A stretch of 64,000 nucleotides of DNA from Flavobacterium aerium (GTDB lineage Bacteria > Bacteroidota > Bacteroidia > Flavobacteriales > Flavobacteriaceae), in NCBI RefSeq assembly GCF_030766725.1, contig NZ_JARQWR010000006.1, forward strand, positions 209,533 through 273,532. Direction: 5' to 3'. Shown piece after piece: positions 54,701 to 63,912 of the stretch (its first letter is position 1; the number at the start of each line of letters is the position of its first letter). The position numbers were made by a program, and so were the translations under genes. The notes below the pieces were generated by a model, which saw nothing but the letters and a program-made list of their open reading frames with translations, was not told where the DNA came from and searched no databases.

Positions 54701-55822
54701 CCTACAACGCAAGCACAAACATTTTGTGGAACAGGTACTGTTGCGAATTTAGTAGCAACGGGAACAGGAATTCAATGGTATTTGGCTTCAACAGGCGGTA
54801 CAGCTTTGAGCGCAACAACAGCTTTGGTAACAGGAAATTATTTTGCTACATCAACCGTTGCAGGATGCGAAAGTACAAGAGTACAAACAGCCGTTACAGT
54901 CAATGTAACTCCAGTACCTACAACGCAAGCACAAACATTTTGTGGAACAGGTACTGTTGCGAATTTAGTAGCAACGGGAACAGGAATTCAATGGTATTTG
55001 GCTTCAACAGGCGGTACAGCTTTGAGCGCAACAACAGCTTTGGTAACAGGAAATTATTTTGCTACATCAACCGTTGCAGGATGCGAAAGTACAAGAGTAC
55101 AAACAGCCGTTACAGTCAATGTAACTCCAGTACCTACAACGCAAGCACAAACATTTTGTGGAGCAGGTACTGTTGCGAATTTAGTTGCAACAGGAACAGG
55201 AATTAAATGGTATTTGGCTTCAACAGGCGGTACAGCTTTGAGCGCAACAACAACTTTGGTAACAGGGAATTATTTTGCTACATCAACCGTTGCAGGTTGT
55301 GAAAGTACAAGAGTACAAACAGCTGTTACAATTTCTGAAGTACCTAAACCCGTTGGTTCTGAAAATCAAACATTTGTAGCAGGAGAAAACATCAGTAACT
55401 TAGAAGTAACAGGAACAAATTTAAATTGGTATGCCTCACTTGCTCTAGTTGGACAAGGAACAACGCTTAATGTAACGCAATTATTGGTCGATGGAACAAC
55501 TTATTATGTAACCCAAACAATTGGAACTTGTGAAAGTGAACCATTAGCAATTACAGTATCAATAACCCTAGGAACTCCAAACTTTGATGCGAAGAACCTG
55601 AAGTATTATCCTAATCCAGTAAATAATATTTTACATATTAGCTATGCTGAAAATATAGATACTATTACACTATTCAATATGATAGGGCAACAAGTAAATA
55701 GTCCAAAAACTATAAATGCAAAAGAAATTGAATTGAATATGTCGGAATATAGAGGAGGAACTTATTTTATAAAAATAGTTTCTGGGGCAACTTCAAAAAC
55801 AATAAAAATAATTAAGAATTAA
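51749..55822 (+). CDS. T9SS type A repeat surface protein, 1357 aa
   Basis: Signal peptide (MIKILPKRIFRAFLLAALFFIAPLQSSWGQ), then a Gly/Ser/Thr-rich choice-of-anchor-like domain (about 30-200), several Ig-like/beta segments (e.g. ITPSTNTLASFGDVIIGNNSSS; VTPTAITTLSYIVNNGPS; AETVCSGNEAIINLTG; SLAVCGQGAQTTISLVG), five tandem 72-residue repeats (from 54251, residues about 835-1194) each with a Cys pair (TFCGTGTV and AGCESTRVQ), and a C-terminal T9SS type A sorting domain (KYYPNPVNNILHISYAEN to TYFIKIVSGATSKTIKIIKN). It is probably exported across the outer membrane by the type IX system and attached to the surface or released. Function not predictable; adhesive or polymer-binding role is a guess. 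Confidence 0.9.
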   Translation: MIKILPKRIFRAFLLAALFFIAPLQSSWGQIIGWNAASNGGGFGASPWTPETLNSNLETSGLIRGSSIGTGGSPAGGCWGGSGGWSSTAESDNNSFYFTFKALPGYKVSLNEISSRTRRSNAGPSGSTVWYSVNGGAFVELDDWNTTSTSGTTGTGNTTSLSSITALQNIGAGVVVKFRIIPQGSTGTYYLTGSANSLRIEGTVVPANTATPLITPSTNTLASFGDVIIGNNSSSNSFTFNGTDLTGNVTVTAPTGFQVSGDNTAWSNQIIRNAVSGSINNSTVWVRFSPTTVGPISGDIVLSSSGAVNKKVTVSGVGKPASSISVTPTAITTLSYIVNNGPSASVQLTNFSSTNLTPATGSITIAPVLGSTSNYEVSTDGTTWGTTSLFAYTAADNNINNPTIFVRLKAGLAVGDVALETINLTGGNASKTFTVSGKVLEPSKIITDDEPYGPYCNATSNSFDLDFTPVGAFNGTNFYAQLSNVDGSFPTTATNIVGMATGSPVNVTIPANTPVGTLYRVRVFNQDPLTFSINDNNQNIIINGGPTLSGITQAETVCSGNEAIINLTGLLANSTIKIHYTINGAAPQTVAGIVVGATGNASFPIVLSTSNNGQNLVIDSIERTDVTPSCPAVLTTNNSVTLAVNPAPTLTSATSLAVCGQGAQTTISLVGLLPNSTSNIFYTVGGGNIQIAMAVTASATGEGSFSFAPTLLDNGQNLEVVSITRTDVTPNCTTALLISVPLVVNTRPTAVIDGDQTICLGVTPSNVNITLTGTGPWNLTYTDGTTPVEVTNIQTSPYSFSVTTSETKTYTVTALQDAICTAIASDMNGSATITVNVTPVPTAQVQTFCGAGTVADLVATGTGIQWYLASTGGTALSATTTLVTGDYFATSTIAGCESTRVQTAVTVNVTPVPTTQAQTFCGTGTVADLVATGTGIQWYLASTGGTALSATTTLVTGNYFATSTVAGCESTRVQTAVTVNVTPVPTTQAQTFCGTGTVANLVATGTGIQWYLASTGGTALSATTALVTGNYFATSTVAGCESTRVQTAVTVNVTPVPTTQAQTFCGTGTVANLVATGTGIQWYLASTGGTALSATTALVTGNYFATSTVAGCESTRVQTAVTVNVTPVPTTQAQTFCGAGTVANLVATGTGIKWYLASTGGTALSATTTLVTGNYFATSTVAGCESTRVQTAVTISEVPKPVGSENQTFVAGENISNLEVTGTNLNWYASLALVGQGTTLNVTQLLVDGTTYYVTQTIGTCESEPLAITVSITLGTPNFDAKNLKYYPNPVNNILHISYAENIDTITLFNMIGQQVNSPKTINAKEIELNMSEYRGGTYFIKIVSGATSKTIKIIKN
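54251..55330 (+). repeat. Five 216-base tandem repeats (72 residues each)
   Basis: Copies begin at 54251, 54467, 54683, 54899 and 55115, always 216 bases apart and in frame. Copies three and four (54683-54898 and 54899-55114) look identical base for base; the others differ by a few substitutions. The near-identity shows recent duplication or gene conversion. A consensus residue unit begins VNVTPVPTTQAQTFCG. Confidence 0.93.
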
Positions 55823-55953
55823 AAGCAATTGAATTATGTATTGTACGCATAAAATTTCGGGATTTATGAACGAAAATTTTATAAAAAATTAAGAAAAAGA
55901 TTTTAGATAACCATAAAGCTGTAAAAGCATAAAAGGTTGATAGATTATTGATT

Positions 55954-55991
55954 AAACCGCTTAAATAATAAATATTTAAGCGGTTTTTTTA
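55954..55991. terminator. Intrinsic terminator after type A surface protein
   Basis: A perfect 14-base stem (AAACCGCTTAAATA and complement) around a 5-base loop, followed by T7, about 130 bases after the stop codon. Confidence 0.85.
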
Positions 55992-56163
55992 TCTAATAAA
56001 AAAGATAAATTAAAATTTGCTGTTAAAAATTATAGTTAAATGTGTTCTCATTTTTCAGATATTCTTAAAATTAATATAAATTTGTCTTAAAATATACAAA
56101 AAATATACCTTATGATAACGTTTTGATAAATTAGAAAAAAAAATCAATTCACATAATTGACCT

Positions 56164-56186
56164 ACTTTTCACAGGCTAAATTTTTA
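56164..56186 (+). promoter_or_regulatory. Shared promoter-proximal element of adhesin A
   Basis: ACTTTTCAC then 4 bases then TAAATTTTTA, ending 6 bases before the ATG. The same two words, 3 bases apart, precede the paralog at 60776-60797. Confidence 0.5.
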
Positions 56187-56192
56187 CGATAA

Positions 56193-59100
56193 ATGAAGTT
56201 AATAAAACAACTAAAACATACGTTACTATTAATAACTCTACTATTCCTTTCTTATCAAAATACCTTTTCTCAATGCTTCGAAATCGAAAGTATTTTAGTG
56301 GATGCATGTAGCAACGCTAGTGATGAGGGATTTAATGAGATGGTTCGTTTTAAAGTAGGAAATGCTGCTATAAATACGAGCAATATGTCTGTGAGTTGGC
56401 CTAATAATACATGGAAAGGGCTAATAAAAAATACAGTTACCGCAACTAAAGTAGCCCAATTAAATGCAGATATAATTGCAGCTGGTGGATGTGGACAAAT
56501 CATAGAACCTGTTGGAGGTGTATTACCGGCCAATGCAACCGTTATTTTAGTAACCAGTTATAATATGGATACCGCTTTAAACTCCTTTGGAGCTTTATCC
56601 GATACGATTTATATTCTATTTCAAAATAATCCAACGACCAGCACGGGACATTTTGCCAATTACGGAACTACAGGAACCAGTTTGAGGGTATTAACGATAA
56701 CATTCGGAACATGCTCTGATACTGTCGTATATAATCGTACCTTATTGATTAATCAAAGTGGTGCTCCAGGAGCACAAGATGGTGCGACCGTTGAATATAC
56801 ACCAGCAGGTGTAGCAACCTATATCAATAATGGATGTTCTGCTCCAGTGAAACCTTTTAAAGTCGATGCAGGGCCACCTACACTTACGGCTTGTGCAGGA
56901 TCAACAATAACTTTAAATGGAACTGCTCAAGGACATCAATCCGTACTTTGGACAGCACCAAGTGGTACTTTTGCTACACCAAGTAATTTATCCACAACCT
57001 ATACCATCAGCCCTACAGCAGCTGGAACGACAGTAGTTCTTACTTTAACTGCAACAAATAGTTGTGGAGTTACAAAAACGGATACTATTAATTTGACGGT
57101 TACTAATAGTGTAACACCAAATTTTCCAACAGCACTAGCCTTTTGTACAGGAGCGACAGTACCTTCTTTAGCTACAACTTCACCAAATGGAGTAGTGGGA
57201 ACTTGGAATCCTTCTACAATCAATAATACAACAAACGGGAGCTATGTATTTACACCGAATGCAGGCCAATGTGCTGTACCAATTACCTTAAATGTTACAA
57301 TTTCGAATAGTATAACTCCTGATTTTGCTACAACATTAACAGTATGTACAGGTGCTACAGCACCTGTTTTGGCAACAACATCGCCAAACGGTATTGTTGG
57401 AACTTGGAACCCTTCTACAGTTAATACTACAACGGGAGGGAATTATGTGTTTACACCCAATGCGGGGCAATGTGCTGTTTCAGTTACATTAGCCGTAACA
57501 GTGTCAAATGCAGTAACCCCTAATTTCCAAACAACAATGACGGTTTGCAACGGCAATCCAGTACCTGGTTTGGCTAATACTTCCCCGAATGGAGTAGTAG
57601 GAACTTGGAGTCCGTCTACGATTAGTAATACAACAAGTGGAAGTTATGTGTTTACACCTAATGCAGGCCAATGTGCTACTTCGGTGACATTGACTGTTAC
57701 TGTAAATAACTCAATAACCCCTGATTTTGCTACAACAGCGACATTTTGTAGTGGAGCTACAGCACCCGTTTTGGCAACCACATCGCCAAATGGAATTGTA
57801 GGAACTTGGAATCCATCAGTAGTGAGTAATACAACCAGTGGAAACTATGTGTTTACACCCAATGCAGGTCAATGTGCTACTGCTGTGACGTTAGCGGTTA
57901 CAGTTACTCCAACTATAACCCCTGATTTTGCCACGACAGCAACATTCTGTAATGGAGCTACCGCACCAGTTTTAGGAACGACTTCGCCGAATGGAGTAGC
58001 GGGTACATGGAATCCATCAACAGTAAGCAATACAGCCAATGGAAGTTATGTGTTTACACCTAATGCAGGCCAATGTGCTACTGCTGTGACATTGACTGTT
58101 ACGGTAACACCAAATGTAACACCTGATTTTGCTACAACACTAGCTCTTTGTACAGGAGCTACGGCACCAGTTTTGGCTACAACTTCACCAAATGGAGTTG
58201 CTGGAACATGGAACCCATCAACAATAAATACAACAACAAGCGGTGCTTATGTGTTTACACCTAATGCAGGACAGTGTGCTACTGCAGTAACTCTAAATGT
58301 TACAATATCAAATAGTATCACACCCGATTTAGCTACAACAGCAACATTTTGTAATGGAACTACAGCCCCCGTTTTGGCTACAACTTCTCCAAATGGAGTG
58401 GTGGGAACATGGAATCCATCAACCGTAAGTAATACAACCAGTGGAAACTATGTGTTTACACCTAATACAGGCCAATGTGCTACTTCAATTACGTTGAGTG
58501 TTACAATTACACCAAGTATCACCCCCGATTTTGCTACAACAGCAACATTCTGTAATGGAGCTACCGCACCCGTTTTGGCAACGACTTCACCAAATGGAAT
58601 TGTAGGAACATGGAATCCATCAGTAGTGAGTAATACTGCTAACGGAAGTTATGTATTTACACCCAATGCAGGTCAATGTGCAACATCAGTAACTTTAAAT
58701 GTTACTGTAAACAATAATATTACACCAAATTTTGCTACAACAATGGCTTTATGCAGTGGAGCTACAGCACCCGTTTTGGCAACGACTTCACCAAACGGAA
58801 TTGTCGGAACATGGAATCCATCGACAATCAATATGACGGCAAATGGAAGTTATGTATTTACGCCTAATACAGGCCAATGTGCTGTATCAGTAACGTTGAA
58901 TGTAACTATTACTACAACCATAACACCCGATTTTGCTACAACAGCAACATTTTGCAATGGAACAACAGCACCCGTTTTGGCAACAACATCGCCAAATGGA
59001 GTAGTAGGAACATGGAATCCAGCAACGGTGAGTAATACAACCAGTGGGAATTATGTGTTTACACCCAATGCAGGGCAGTGCGCTACTTCAATTACTTTAG

Positions 59101-60545
59101 CTGTAACCGTAACAAGTAAGGTTACACCAAATTTTGCAACGGCATTGGTATTCTGTAATGGAACAACGGCACCAACTTTAGCAACTACTTCACCAAATGG
59201 AATTATAGGAACATGGAATCCAGCAATAGTAAGTAATACGGCAAATGGGACTTATATATTTACACCAAATGCTGGGGCATGTGCTAATACAGTGACACTG
59301 AATGTTACGGTAACACCTCGAACAACACCAATTACGACATTTACATATCCCACACCGATTTGTGCAAATAGTACACCAGTTTCGCCACAATTAACAGCTG
59401 GATTTGTAACAGGAGGATCGTTTTCTTCCGATGCAGGTTTGGTTATAAATCCAACAACAGGTACAATTAATATAGCAACCAGTACTTTAGGAAGTCATAC
59501 AATAACCTATTTTATTGCGGCCAATGATACAAATTGTACGACTATAGGGACGAATGTATTTACAATTGATATTCAGACTGCTACTGTTGTAGCTCCAATA
59601 ACGGGACCCAATAGTGTATGCGTAGGAAGTACAATTCCTTTGTTGAATGCTACACCAAGTGGAGTTTGGACAAGTAATAATCCAGCTATTGCTACCGTAA
59701 ATAATCTAGGAGTAGTAACAGGAGTATCAAGCGGTACGGTTACAATTGTCTATAAGATAAATTCAAATTGCCCTGCCTCGGTTACTAAAACGATTACTGT
59801 ATACCCATTACCGAAACCAATTTTAAGTAATAAATTTATTTGTGTTGATCCAAAGACAGGAACACCATTATCAACAGTGAGTTTGAATGCTCAGTTACCA
59901 AACGCCAATCATACTTTTGTTTGGACCTTTAATAATGCGGTATTACCGACAACGACAAATACACATATTGCAAATCAAGTAGGAGTATATACGGTCACTG
60001 CAACGAATACAAATACGGGTTGTAGTGCTACTGCTACAGCAACAGTAGGTATTTCATCATCAGCGGTTGCAACAGCAACAGTGGGTGAAGATTTTAATAA
60101 CAATCAGATTATTACTGTAAATGTTACAGGCGGATCAGGTTCTTATTTATTCCAATTGGATAATGGAGTACCACAAGAAAGTAATCAATTTACAATTTCA
60201 GAAGAAGGAGAATATCAAATTACAATTTGGGATAAAAATGGATGTCAGGAAATAATTTTGAGTGTTTATGCGATAAATTACCCACATTTCTTTACTCCAA
60301 ATGGGGATGGATATAATGACTATTGGAATATTCATAGTCTTGCACATCAACCCTTGGCGAAGATTTACATTTTTGATCGCTATGGTAAATTAATTACAAT
60401 GATAAAACCAGCCCAAGCAAAAGGTTGGGATGGAATGTATAATGGTCATGAACTACCATCAACAGATTACTGGTTTAAATTACTATATAAGAATAGAGAA
60501 GGAGCGGATAAAGAATTTCAAGCACATTTCTCTTTAAAAAGATAA
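56193..60545 (+). CDS. SprB-like T9SS type B adhesin A, 1450 aa
   Basis: Signal peptide ends NTFSQ (26). Residues about 27-220 form an unusual N-terminal domain shared only with the paralog at 60802 (CFEIESILVDACSNASDEGFNEMVRFKVG, GGCGQIIEPVGGVLPANATVILVTSYNMD), reminiscent of lamin-tail-type domains. Then eleven 67-residue repeats at residues about 306-1042 (consensus SITPDFATTATFCNGATAPVLATTSPNG, VVGTWNP, YVFTPNAGQCA), each with one Cys pair. A BIG2-like domain (GVVTGVSSGTVTIVYK), and the C-terminal T9SS type B sorting/gliding-motility domain (YPHFFTPNGDGYNDYWNIHSL to EFQAHFSLKR). Surface adhesin or motility protein of SprB type by inference. Confidence 0.9.
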   Translation: MKLIKQLKHTLLLITLLFLSYQNTFSQCFEIESILVDACSNASDEGFNEMVRFKVGNAAINTSNMSVSWPNNTWKGLIKNTVTATKVAQLNADIIAAGGCGQIIEPVGGVLPANATVILVTSYNMDTALNSFGALSDTIYILFQNNPTTSTGHFANYGTTGTSLRVLTITFGTCSDTVVYNRTLLINQSGAPGAQDGATVEYTPAGVATYINNGCSAPVKPFKVDAGPPTLTACAGSTITLNGTAQGHQSVLWTAPSGTFATPSNLSTTYTISPTAAGTTVVLTLTATNSCGVTKTDTINLTVTNSVTPNFPTALAFCTGATVPSLATTSPNGVVGTWNPSTINNTTNGSYVFTPNAGQCAVPITLNVTISNSITPDFATTLTVCTGATAPVLATTSPNGIVGTWNPSTVNTTTGGNYVFTPNAGQCAVSVTLAVTVSNAVTPNFQTTMTVCNGNPVPGLANTSPNGVVGTWSPSTISNTTSGSYVFTPNAGQCATSVTLTVTVNNSITPDFATTATFCSGATAPVLATTSPNGIVGTWNPSVVSNTTSGNYVFTPNAGQCATAVTLAVTVTPTITPDFATTATFCNGATAPVLGTTSPNGVAGTWNPSTVSNTANGSYVFTPNAGQCATAVTLTVTVTPNVTPDFATTLALCTGATAPVLATTSPNGVAGTWNPSTINTTTSGAYVFTPNAGQCATAVTLNVTISNSITPDLATTATFCNGTTAPVLATTSPNGVVGTWNPSTVSNTTSGNYVFTPNTGQCATSITLSVTITPSITPDFATTATFCNGATAPVLATTSPNGIVGTWNPSVVSNTANGSYVFTPNAGQCATSVTLNVTVNNNITPNFATTMALCSGATAPVLATTSPNGIVGTWNPSTINMTANGSYVFTPNTGQCAVSVTLNVTITTTITPDFATTATFCNGTTAPVLATTSPNGVVGTWNPATVSNTTSGNYVFTPNAGQCATSITLAVTVTSKVTPNFATALVFCNGTTAPTLATTSPNGIIGTWNPAIVSNTANGTYIFTPNAGACANTVTLNVTVTPRTTPITTFTYPTPICANSTPVSPQLTAGFVTGGSFSSDAGLVINPTTGTINIATSTLGSHTITYFIAANDTNCTTIGTNVFTIDIQTATVVAPITGPNSVCVGSTIPLLNATPSGVWTSNNPAIATVNNLGVVTGVSSGTVTIVYKINSNCPASVTKTITVYPLPKPILSNKFICVDPKTGTPLSTVSLNAQLPNANHTFVWTFNNAVLPTTTNTHIANQVGVYTVTATNTNTGCSATATATVGISSSAVATATVGEDFNNNQIITVNVTGGSGSYLFQLDNGVPQESNQFTISEEGEYQITIWDKNGCQEIILSVYAINYPHFFTPNGDGYNDYWNIHSLAHQPLAKIYIFDRYGKLITMIKPAQAKGWDGMYNGHELPSTDYWFKLLYKNREGADKEFQAHFSLKR
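57108..59318 (+). repeat. Eleven 201-base tandem repeats in adhesin A
   Basis: Units of exactly 67 codons, beginning at 57108 and ending at 59318, all in frame. Within this gene they share the words PDFATT and VLATTSPNG more than the units of the paralog (PNFATTLTLCNG, GITGTW), i.e. they evolved in concert within each gene. Confidence 0.92.
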
Positions 60546-60582
60546 CTCAAACAGTAAAGTAAAATCAAGATAGTATTAGTAT

Positions 60583-60621
60583 ATCGTCTAAAAAAGAACA
60601 CTTTTTAGACGATTTTTTTTC
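60583..60621 (+). terminator. Terminator after adhesin A
   Basis: A 12-base perfect stem (ATCGTCTAAAAA and complement), then T8, about 40 bases after the stop codon. Confidence 0.85.
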
Positions 60622-60775
60622 AAAAAAAAGCTCAATTAAATTATGTAATTAAAAAAGAAAAGAAAAACCAAAAGAAGTTAAGAATGCTGTGTTTATAAAC
60701 ATGTTATGTATAAAATAAAAAGGGGATTTTAAATAATATAAAACATATAGCCATTCCATTTACAGATTCTGGTTC

Positions 60776-60797
60776 ACTTTTCACGATTAAATTTTTA
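60776..60797 (+). promoter_or_regulatory. Shared promoter-proximal element of adhesin B
   Basis: ACTTTTCAC (60776-60784) and TAAATTTTTA (60788-60797), as before adhesin A. TAAATTTTTA ends 4 bases before the ATG; a -7-like role would give a leaderless mRNA. Confidence 0.5.
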
Positions 60798-60801
60798 TCA
60801 A

Positions 60802-63800
60802 ATGAAATTAAAAACTCAGTTAAAGCAAATTATCTTTCTAATTCTTTTTTCGCTGTTGTCGTATCAACAAGCGTTTTCTCAATGTTTTGAGATAGAAAGT
60901 ATTTTAGTAGATGCCTGTGGGGCAGATGAAGGTCTCAACGAAATGGTCCGGTTTAAAGTTGGAAATGCCAACATAAATACGAACGATTTGGTAGTAAGTT
61001 GGCCAAACAATTCTTGGAAAGGATTGATTAAAAATGCTGTTACAGCCGCTAAAGTCACACAACTCAATGCAGATATTGTTGCAGCTGGGGGGTGTGGACA
61101 ATTGTTAGAGCCTACTGGAGGAGTTCTTCCTGCCAATGCCAGAGTGATTTTGGTAACGAGTTATAACATGGATACTGCTTTGAATTCTTTTGGGGCATTG
61201 ACAGAAACAATATATATTATATTTCAAAATAATCCCAACACCGTTTCAGGACATTTTGCCAATTTTGGAGCTGGAGTACGAACTTTGACAATGCTATTTA
61301 ATAGTTGTGTTGATACGGTAACGTATAATAGAGCTTTATTAGTAGATACAAATGGTACGCCTGGAGCAGCCGATGGATCTACCGTATTGTTTACATCTGC
61401 GGGCGTAGCTTCTTACATTAATAATGGTTGTGCAGCACCTGTACCACCATTTACTGTAGATGCGGGTCCACAAACGATGACAGCTTGTGCCGGAGCGACC
61501 ATTAATTTAAACGGAAGTGCTCAAGGACAACAATCGGTACTTTGGTCAGCACCAAGTGGAACATTTTCAACTGCAAGTGCCTTGTCAACAACGTATACAA
61601 TTAGCCCTACTGCAACGGGAACAATAGTATTGACATTAACAGCAACAAATAGTTGCGGCGCTACAAAAACTGATACTATTAATGTAACGGTTTCAAACAG
61701 TGTAACACCAAATTTTGCTACGGCTTTAACACTGTGTAATGGAGCTACTGCTCCTGCTTTAGCAACCACTTCGCCAAATGGGATTACAGGAACATGGAAT
61801 CCGGCAACGATCAATAATACAACAAGTGGAAGTTATGTATTTACACCCAATGCAGGACAATGTGCTGTTCCAGTTACATTGAATGTAACCGTTGGGAATA
61901 GTATTACACCAAATTTTGCTACTACTTTAACTTTGTGTAATGGAGCAACAGCTCCTGCTTTAGCAACGACTTCACCAAATGGAATTACGGGGACTTGGAG
62001 CCCGGCAACCATCAATAATACTACAAGTGGTAACTATGTATTTACACCGAATGCAGGACAATGTGCTACATCAGTAACATTGGCAGTAACAGTAACGAAT
62101 AGTATTACACCAAATTTTGCTACTACTTTAACCTTGTGTAATGGAGCAACAGCTCCAGTTTTAGCTGCAACTTCACCGAATGGTATTACAGGGACTTGGA
62201 GTCCAGCAACCATCAATAATACAACAAGTGGTAACTATGTATTTACACCGAATGCAGGACAATGCGCTACAGCAGTAACACTAGCAGTAACGATAACGAA
62301 TAGTATTACACCGAATTTTGCAACAACATTGGCGCTTTGTAGTAATGCAACAGCACCAACTTTAGCGACTACTTCACCGAATGGAATTACAGGAACATGG
62401 AATCCAGCAGTAATTAGTAATACAACAAGTGGTAATTATGTGTTTACACCCAACGCAGGACAATGTGCTACTGCAGTAACTTTGGTCGTTACAGTAGCAA
62501 ATAGTATTACGCCAAATTTTGCAACGACTTTAGCATTATGTAATGGCGCTACTGCACCTGCTTTAGCAACGACTTCACCGAATGGAATAACAGGAACGTG
62601 GAACCCAGCAGTAATCAGTAATACAACAAGTGGAAGTTATGTGTTTACACCAAATGCAGGTCAATGTGCTGTTTCGGTAACTTTAAACGTTACGATTTCA
62701 AACAGCATTACACCAAATTTTGCAACAACACTAACATTATGTAATGGAGCTGCCGCACCTGCTTTAGCAACGACTTCACCAAATGGAATCACAGGAACTT
62801 GGAATCCAGCAGTAATTAATACGACTACTGGTGGAAATTATGTGTTTACACCCAATGCAGGACAATGCGCTACTGCCATGACTTTGGTCGTTACAATTTC
62901 AAATAGTATTACACCAAATTTTGCAACAGCATTAACGCTTTGTAGTAGTGCTATTGCTCCAACTTTAGCTTTGACTTCACCAAATGGAATTGCAGGAACT
63001 TGGAGTCCAGCAACGATAAGTACGACTACAAGTGGAAATTATGTGTTTACACCGAATGCAGGACAATGCGCTACATCTACTACGTTAGTTGTTACAATTA
63101 CAAATAGTATTACACCAAATTTTGTAACTACTTTAACTTTGTGTAACGGAGCTACTGCACCTGCTTTAGCAACGACTTCACCAAATGGAATCACAGGTAC
63201 TTGGAGCCCAGCAGTTGTAAACAATACAACAAGTGGTAATTATATATTTACACCCAATACAGGTCAATGTGCTACGACTTTCACTTTTGCAGTTACAGTG
63301 ACGAAAATAGATTTTACCTTAAATGATAATTGTGTTAATGGAGACTATGTTATTGAAGCAACTCCTAATGCAAGTTCATATAATTCAAATGATGTGGATT
63401 ATGTATGGAAAAACAGCCAAGGAAATGTAGTAGGGTCAAATGATGCTACTTTGAATGTAACTGACGTATTAAGTTCTTCTTCAGTTACTCCAGTGTTTCC
63501 AATGACGTTTACTTTGACAATTACGACTTCACAAGGATGTACAGAAACCAAAAATGTTGAGGTTTTAAGTACATTTTGTTCAATTCAAAAAGGGATTTCA
63601 CCAAATAATGATGGTAAAAATGATTTCTTTGATTTAGTGGGATTGAATGTGAAGCACCTGACAATCTTTAACCGATACGGTACAAAGGTTTACAGCTATT
63701 CAAATTATTCTAATCAATGGTATGGACAGTCTGATAAAGGAAATGACTTACCAACGGCAACCTACTATTATGTAATAGAACTTGATGGTCAACCTTCAAA

Positions 63801-63837
63801 AACGGGATGGATTTACATTAATAGAGAAAGAAACTAA
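60802..63837 (+). CDS. SprB-like T9SS type B adhesin B, 1011 aa
   Basis: Paralog of the gene at 56193. Signal peptide ends QQAFSQ (26); N-terminal domain about 27-215 aligns with that of adhesin A (CFEIESILVDACGADEGLNEMVRFKVG; VILVTSYNMDTALNSFGAL). Eight 67-residue repeats at residues about 300-835 (PNFATTLTLCNGATAPALA, GITGTWNP, YVFTPNAGQCA). Then a beta segment with Cys (TTSQGCTETKNVEV) and the T9SS type B sorting domain (KGISPNNDGKNDFFDLVGL to KTGWIYINRERN). Followed, 75 bases on, by a porP/sprF-type gene; in F. johnsoniae SprF is needed for secretion of its SprB partner, so that gene likely serves this adhesin. Confidence 0.9.
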   Translation: MKLKTQLKQIIFLILFSLLSYQQAFSQCFEIESILVDACGADEGLNEMVRFKVGNANINTNDLVVSWPNNSWKGLIKNAVTAAKVTQLNADIVAAGGCGQLLEPTGGVLPANARVILVTSYNMDTALNSFGALTETIYIIFQNNPNTVSGHFANFGAGVRTLTMLFNSCVDTVTYNRALLVDTNGTPGAADGSTVLFTSAGVASYINNGCAAPVPPFTVDAGPQTMTACAGATINLNGSAQGQQSVLWSAPSGTFSTASALSTTYTISPTATGTIVLTLTATNSCGATKTDTINVTVSNSVTPNFATALTLCNGATAPALATTSPNGITGTWNPATINNTTSGSYVFTPNAGQCAVPVTLNVTVGNSITPNFATTLTLCNGATAPALATTSPNGITGTWSPATINNTTSGNYVFTPNAGQCATSVTLAVTVTNSITPNFATTLTLCNGATAPVLAATSPNGITGTWSPATINNTTSGNYVFTPNAGQCATAVTLAVTITNSITPNFATTLALCSNATAPTLATTSPNGITGTWNPAVISNTTSGNYVFTPNAGQCATAVTLVVTVANSITPNFATTLALCNGATAPALATTSPNGITGTWNPAVISNTTSGSYVFTPNAGQCAVSVTLNVTISNSITPNFATTLTLCNGAAAPALATTSPNGITGTWNPAVINTTTGGNYVFTPNAGQCATAMTLVVTISNSITPNFATALTLCSSAIAPTLALTSPNGIAGTWSPATISTTTSGNYVFTPNAGQCATSTTLVVTITNSITPNFVTTLTLCNGATAPALATTSPNGITGTWSPAVVNNTTSGNYIFTPNTGQCATTFTFAVTVTKIDFTLNDNCVNGDYVIEATPNASSYNSNDVDYVWKNSQGNVVGSNDATLNVTDVLSSSSVTPVFPMTFTLTITTSQGCTETKNVEVLSTFCSIQKGISPNNDGKNDFFDLVGLNVKHLTIFNRYGTKVYSYSNYSNQWYGQSDKGNDLPTATYYYVIELDGQPSKTGWIYINRERN
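61699..63306 (+). repeat. Eight 201-base tandem repeats in adhesin B
   Basis: Eight in-frame 67-codon units from 61699 to 63306. Adjacent units are highly alike, e.g. the first three. Confidence 0.92.
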
Positions 63838-63855
63838 TCAAAAAGGGAAGTAAAG

Positions 63856-63881
63856 CCTTTCTGTCCTAAAGGACAGAGAGG
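63856..63881 (+). other. Hairpin between adhesin B and porP/sprF gene
   Basis: CCTTTCTGTCC and GGACAGAGAGG pair over 11 bases (one U-G pair) around TAAA, but only a weak T tract (TATTTTAC) follows. It may be a weak terminator or an mRNA-processing site that sets the adhesin-to-SprF ratio. Confidence 0.5.
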
Positions 63882-63912
63882 TATTTTACACCATAAAACT
63901 ATAAAGTTACAC

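Larger units (their letters stand above)
55823..56192. other. 370-base gap before first type B adhesin
   Basis: It holds the terminator at 55954-55991 and, next to the gene, a stretch shared with the upstream region of the paralog at 60802 (see 56164-56186). The rest is AT-rich with no gene or RNA I can support. Confidence 0.6.

Noticed and set aside
54724..55206. Second open frame (160 codons) inside the repeats of the type A protein
   Set aside because: It is a shifted frame kept open by repetition of the same 216-base unit; it has no start region or known domain.
56270..63224. Minus-strand open frames across the two adhesin genes
   Set aside because: They recur with the repeat period and reflect codon use of the sense gene; none has a promoter or family match.
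57108..63306. Possible CRISPR or other non-coding repeat array
   Set aside because: Units are 201 bases, in frame, and encode Ig-like protein repeats; no short palindromic repeats with unique spacers.
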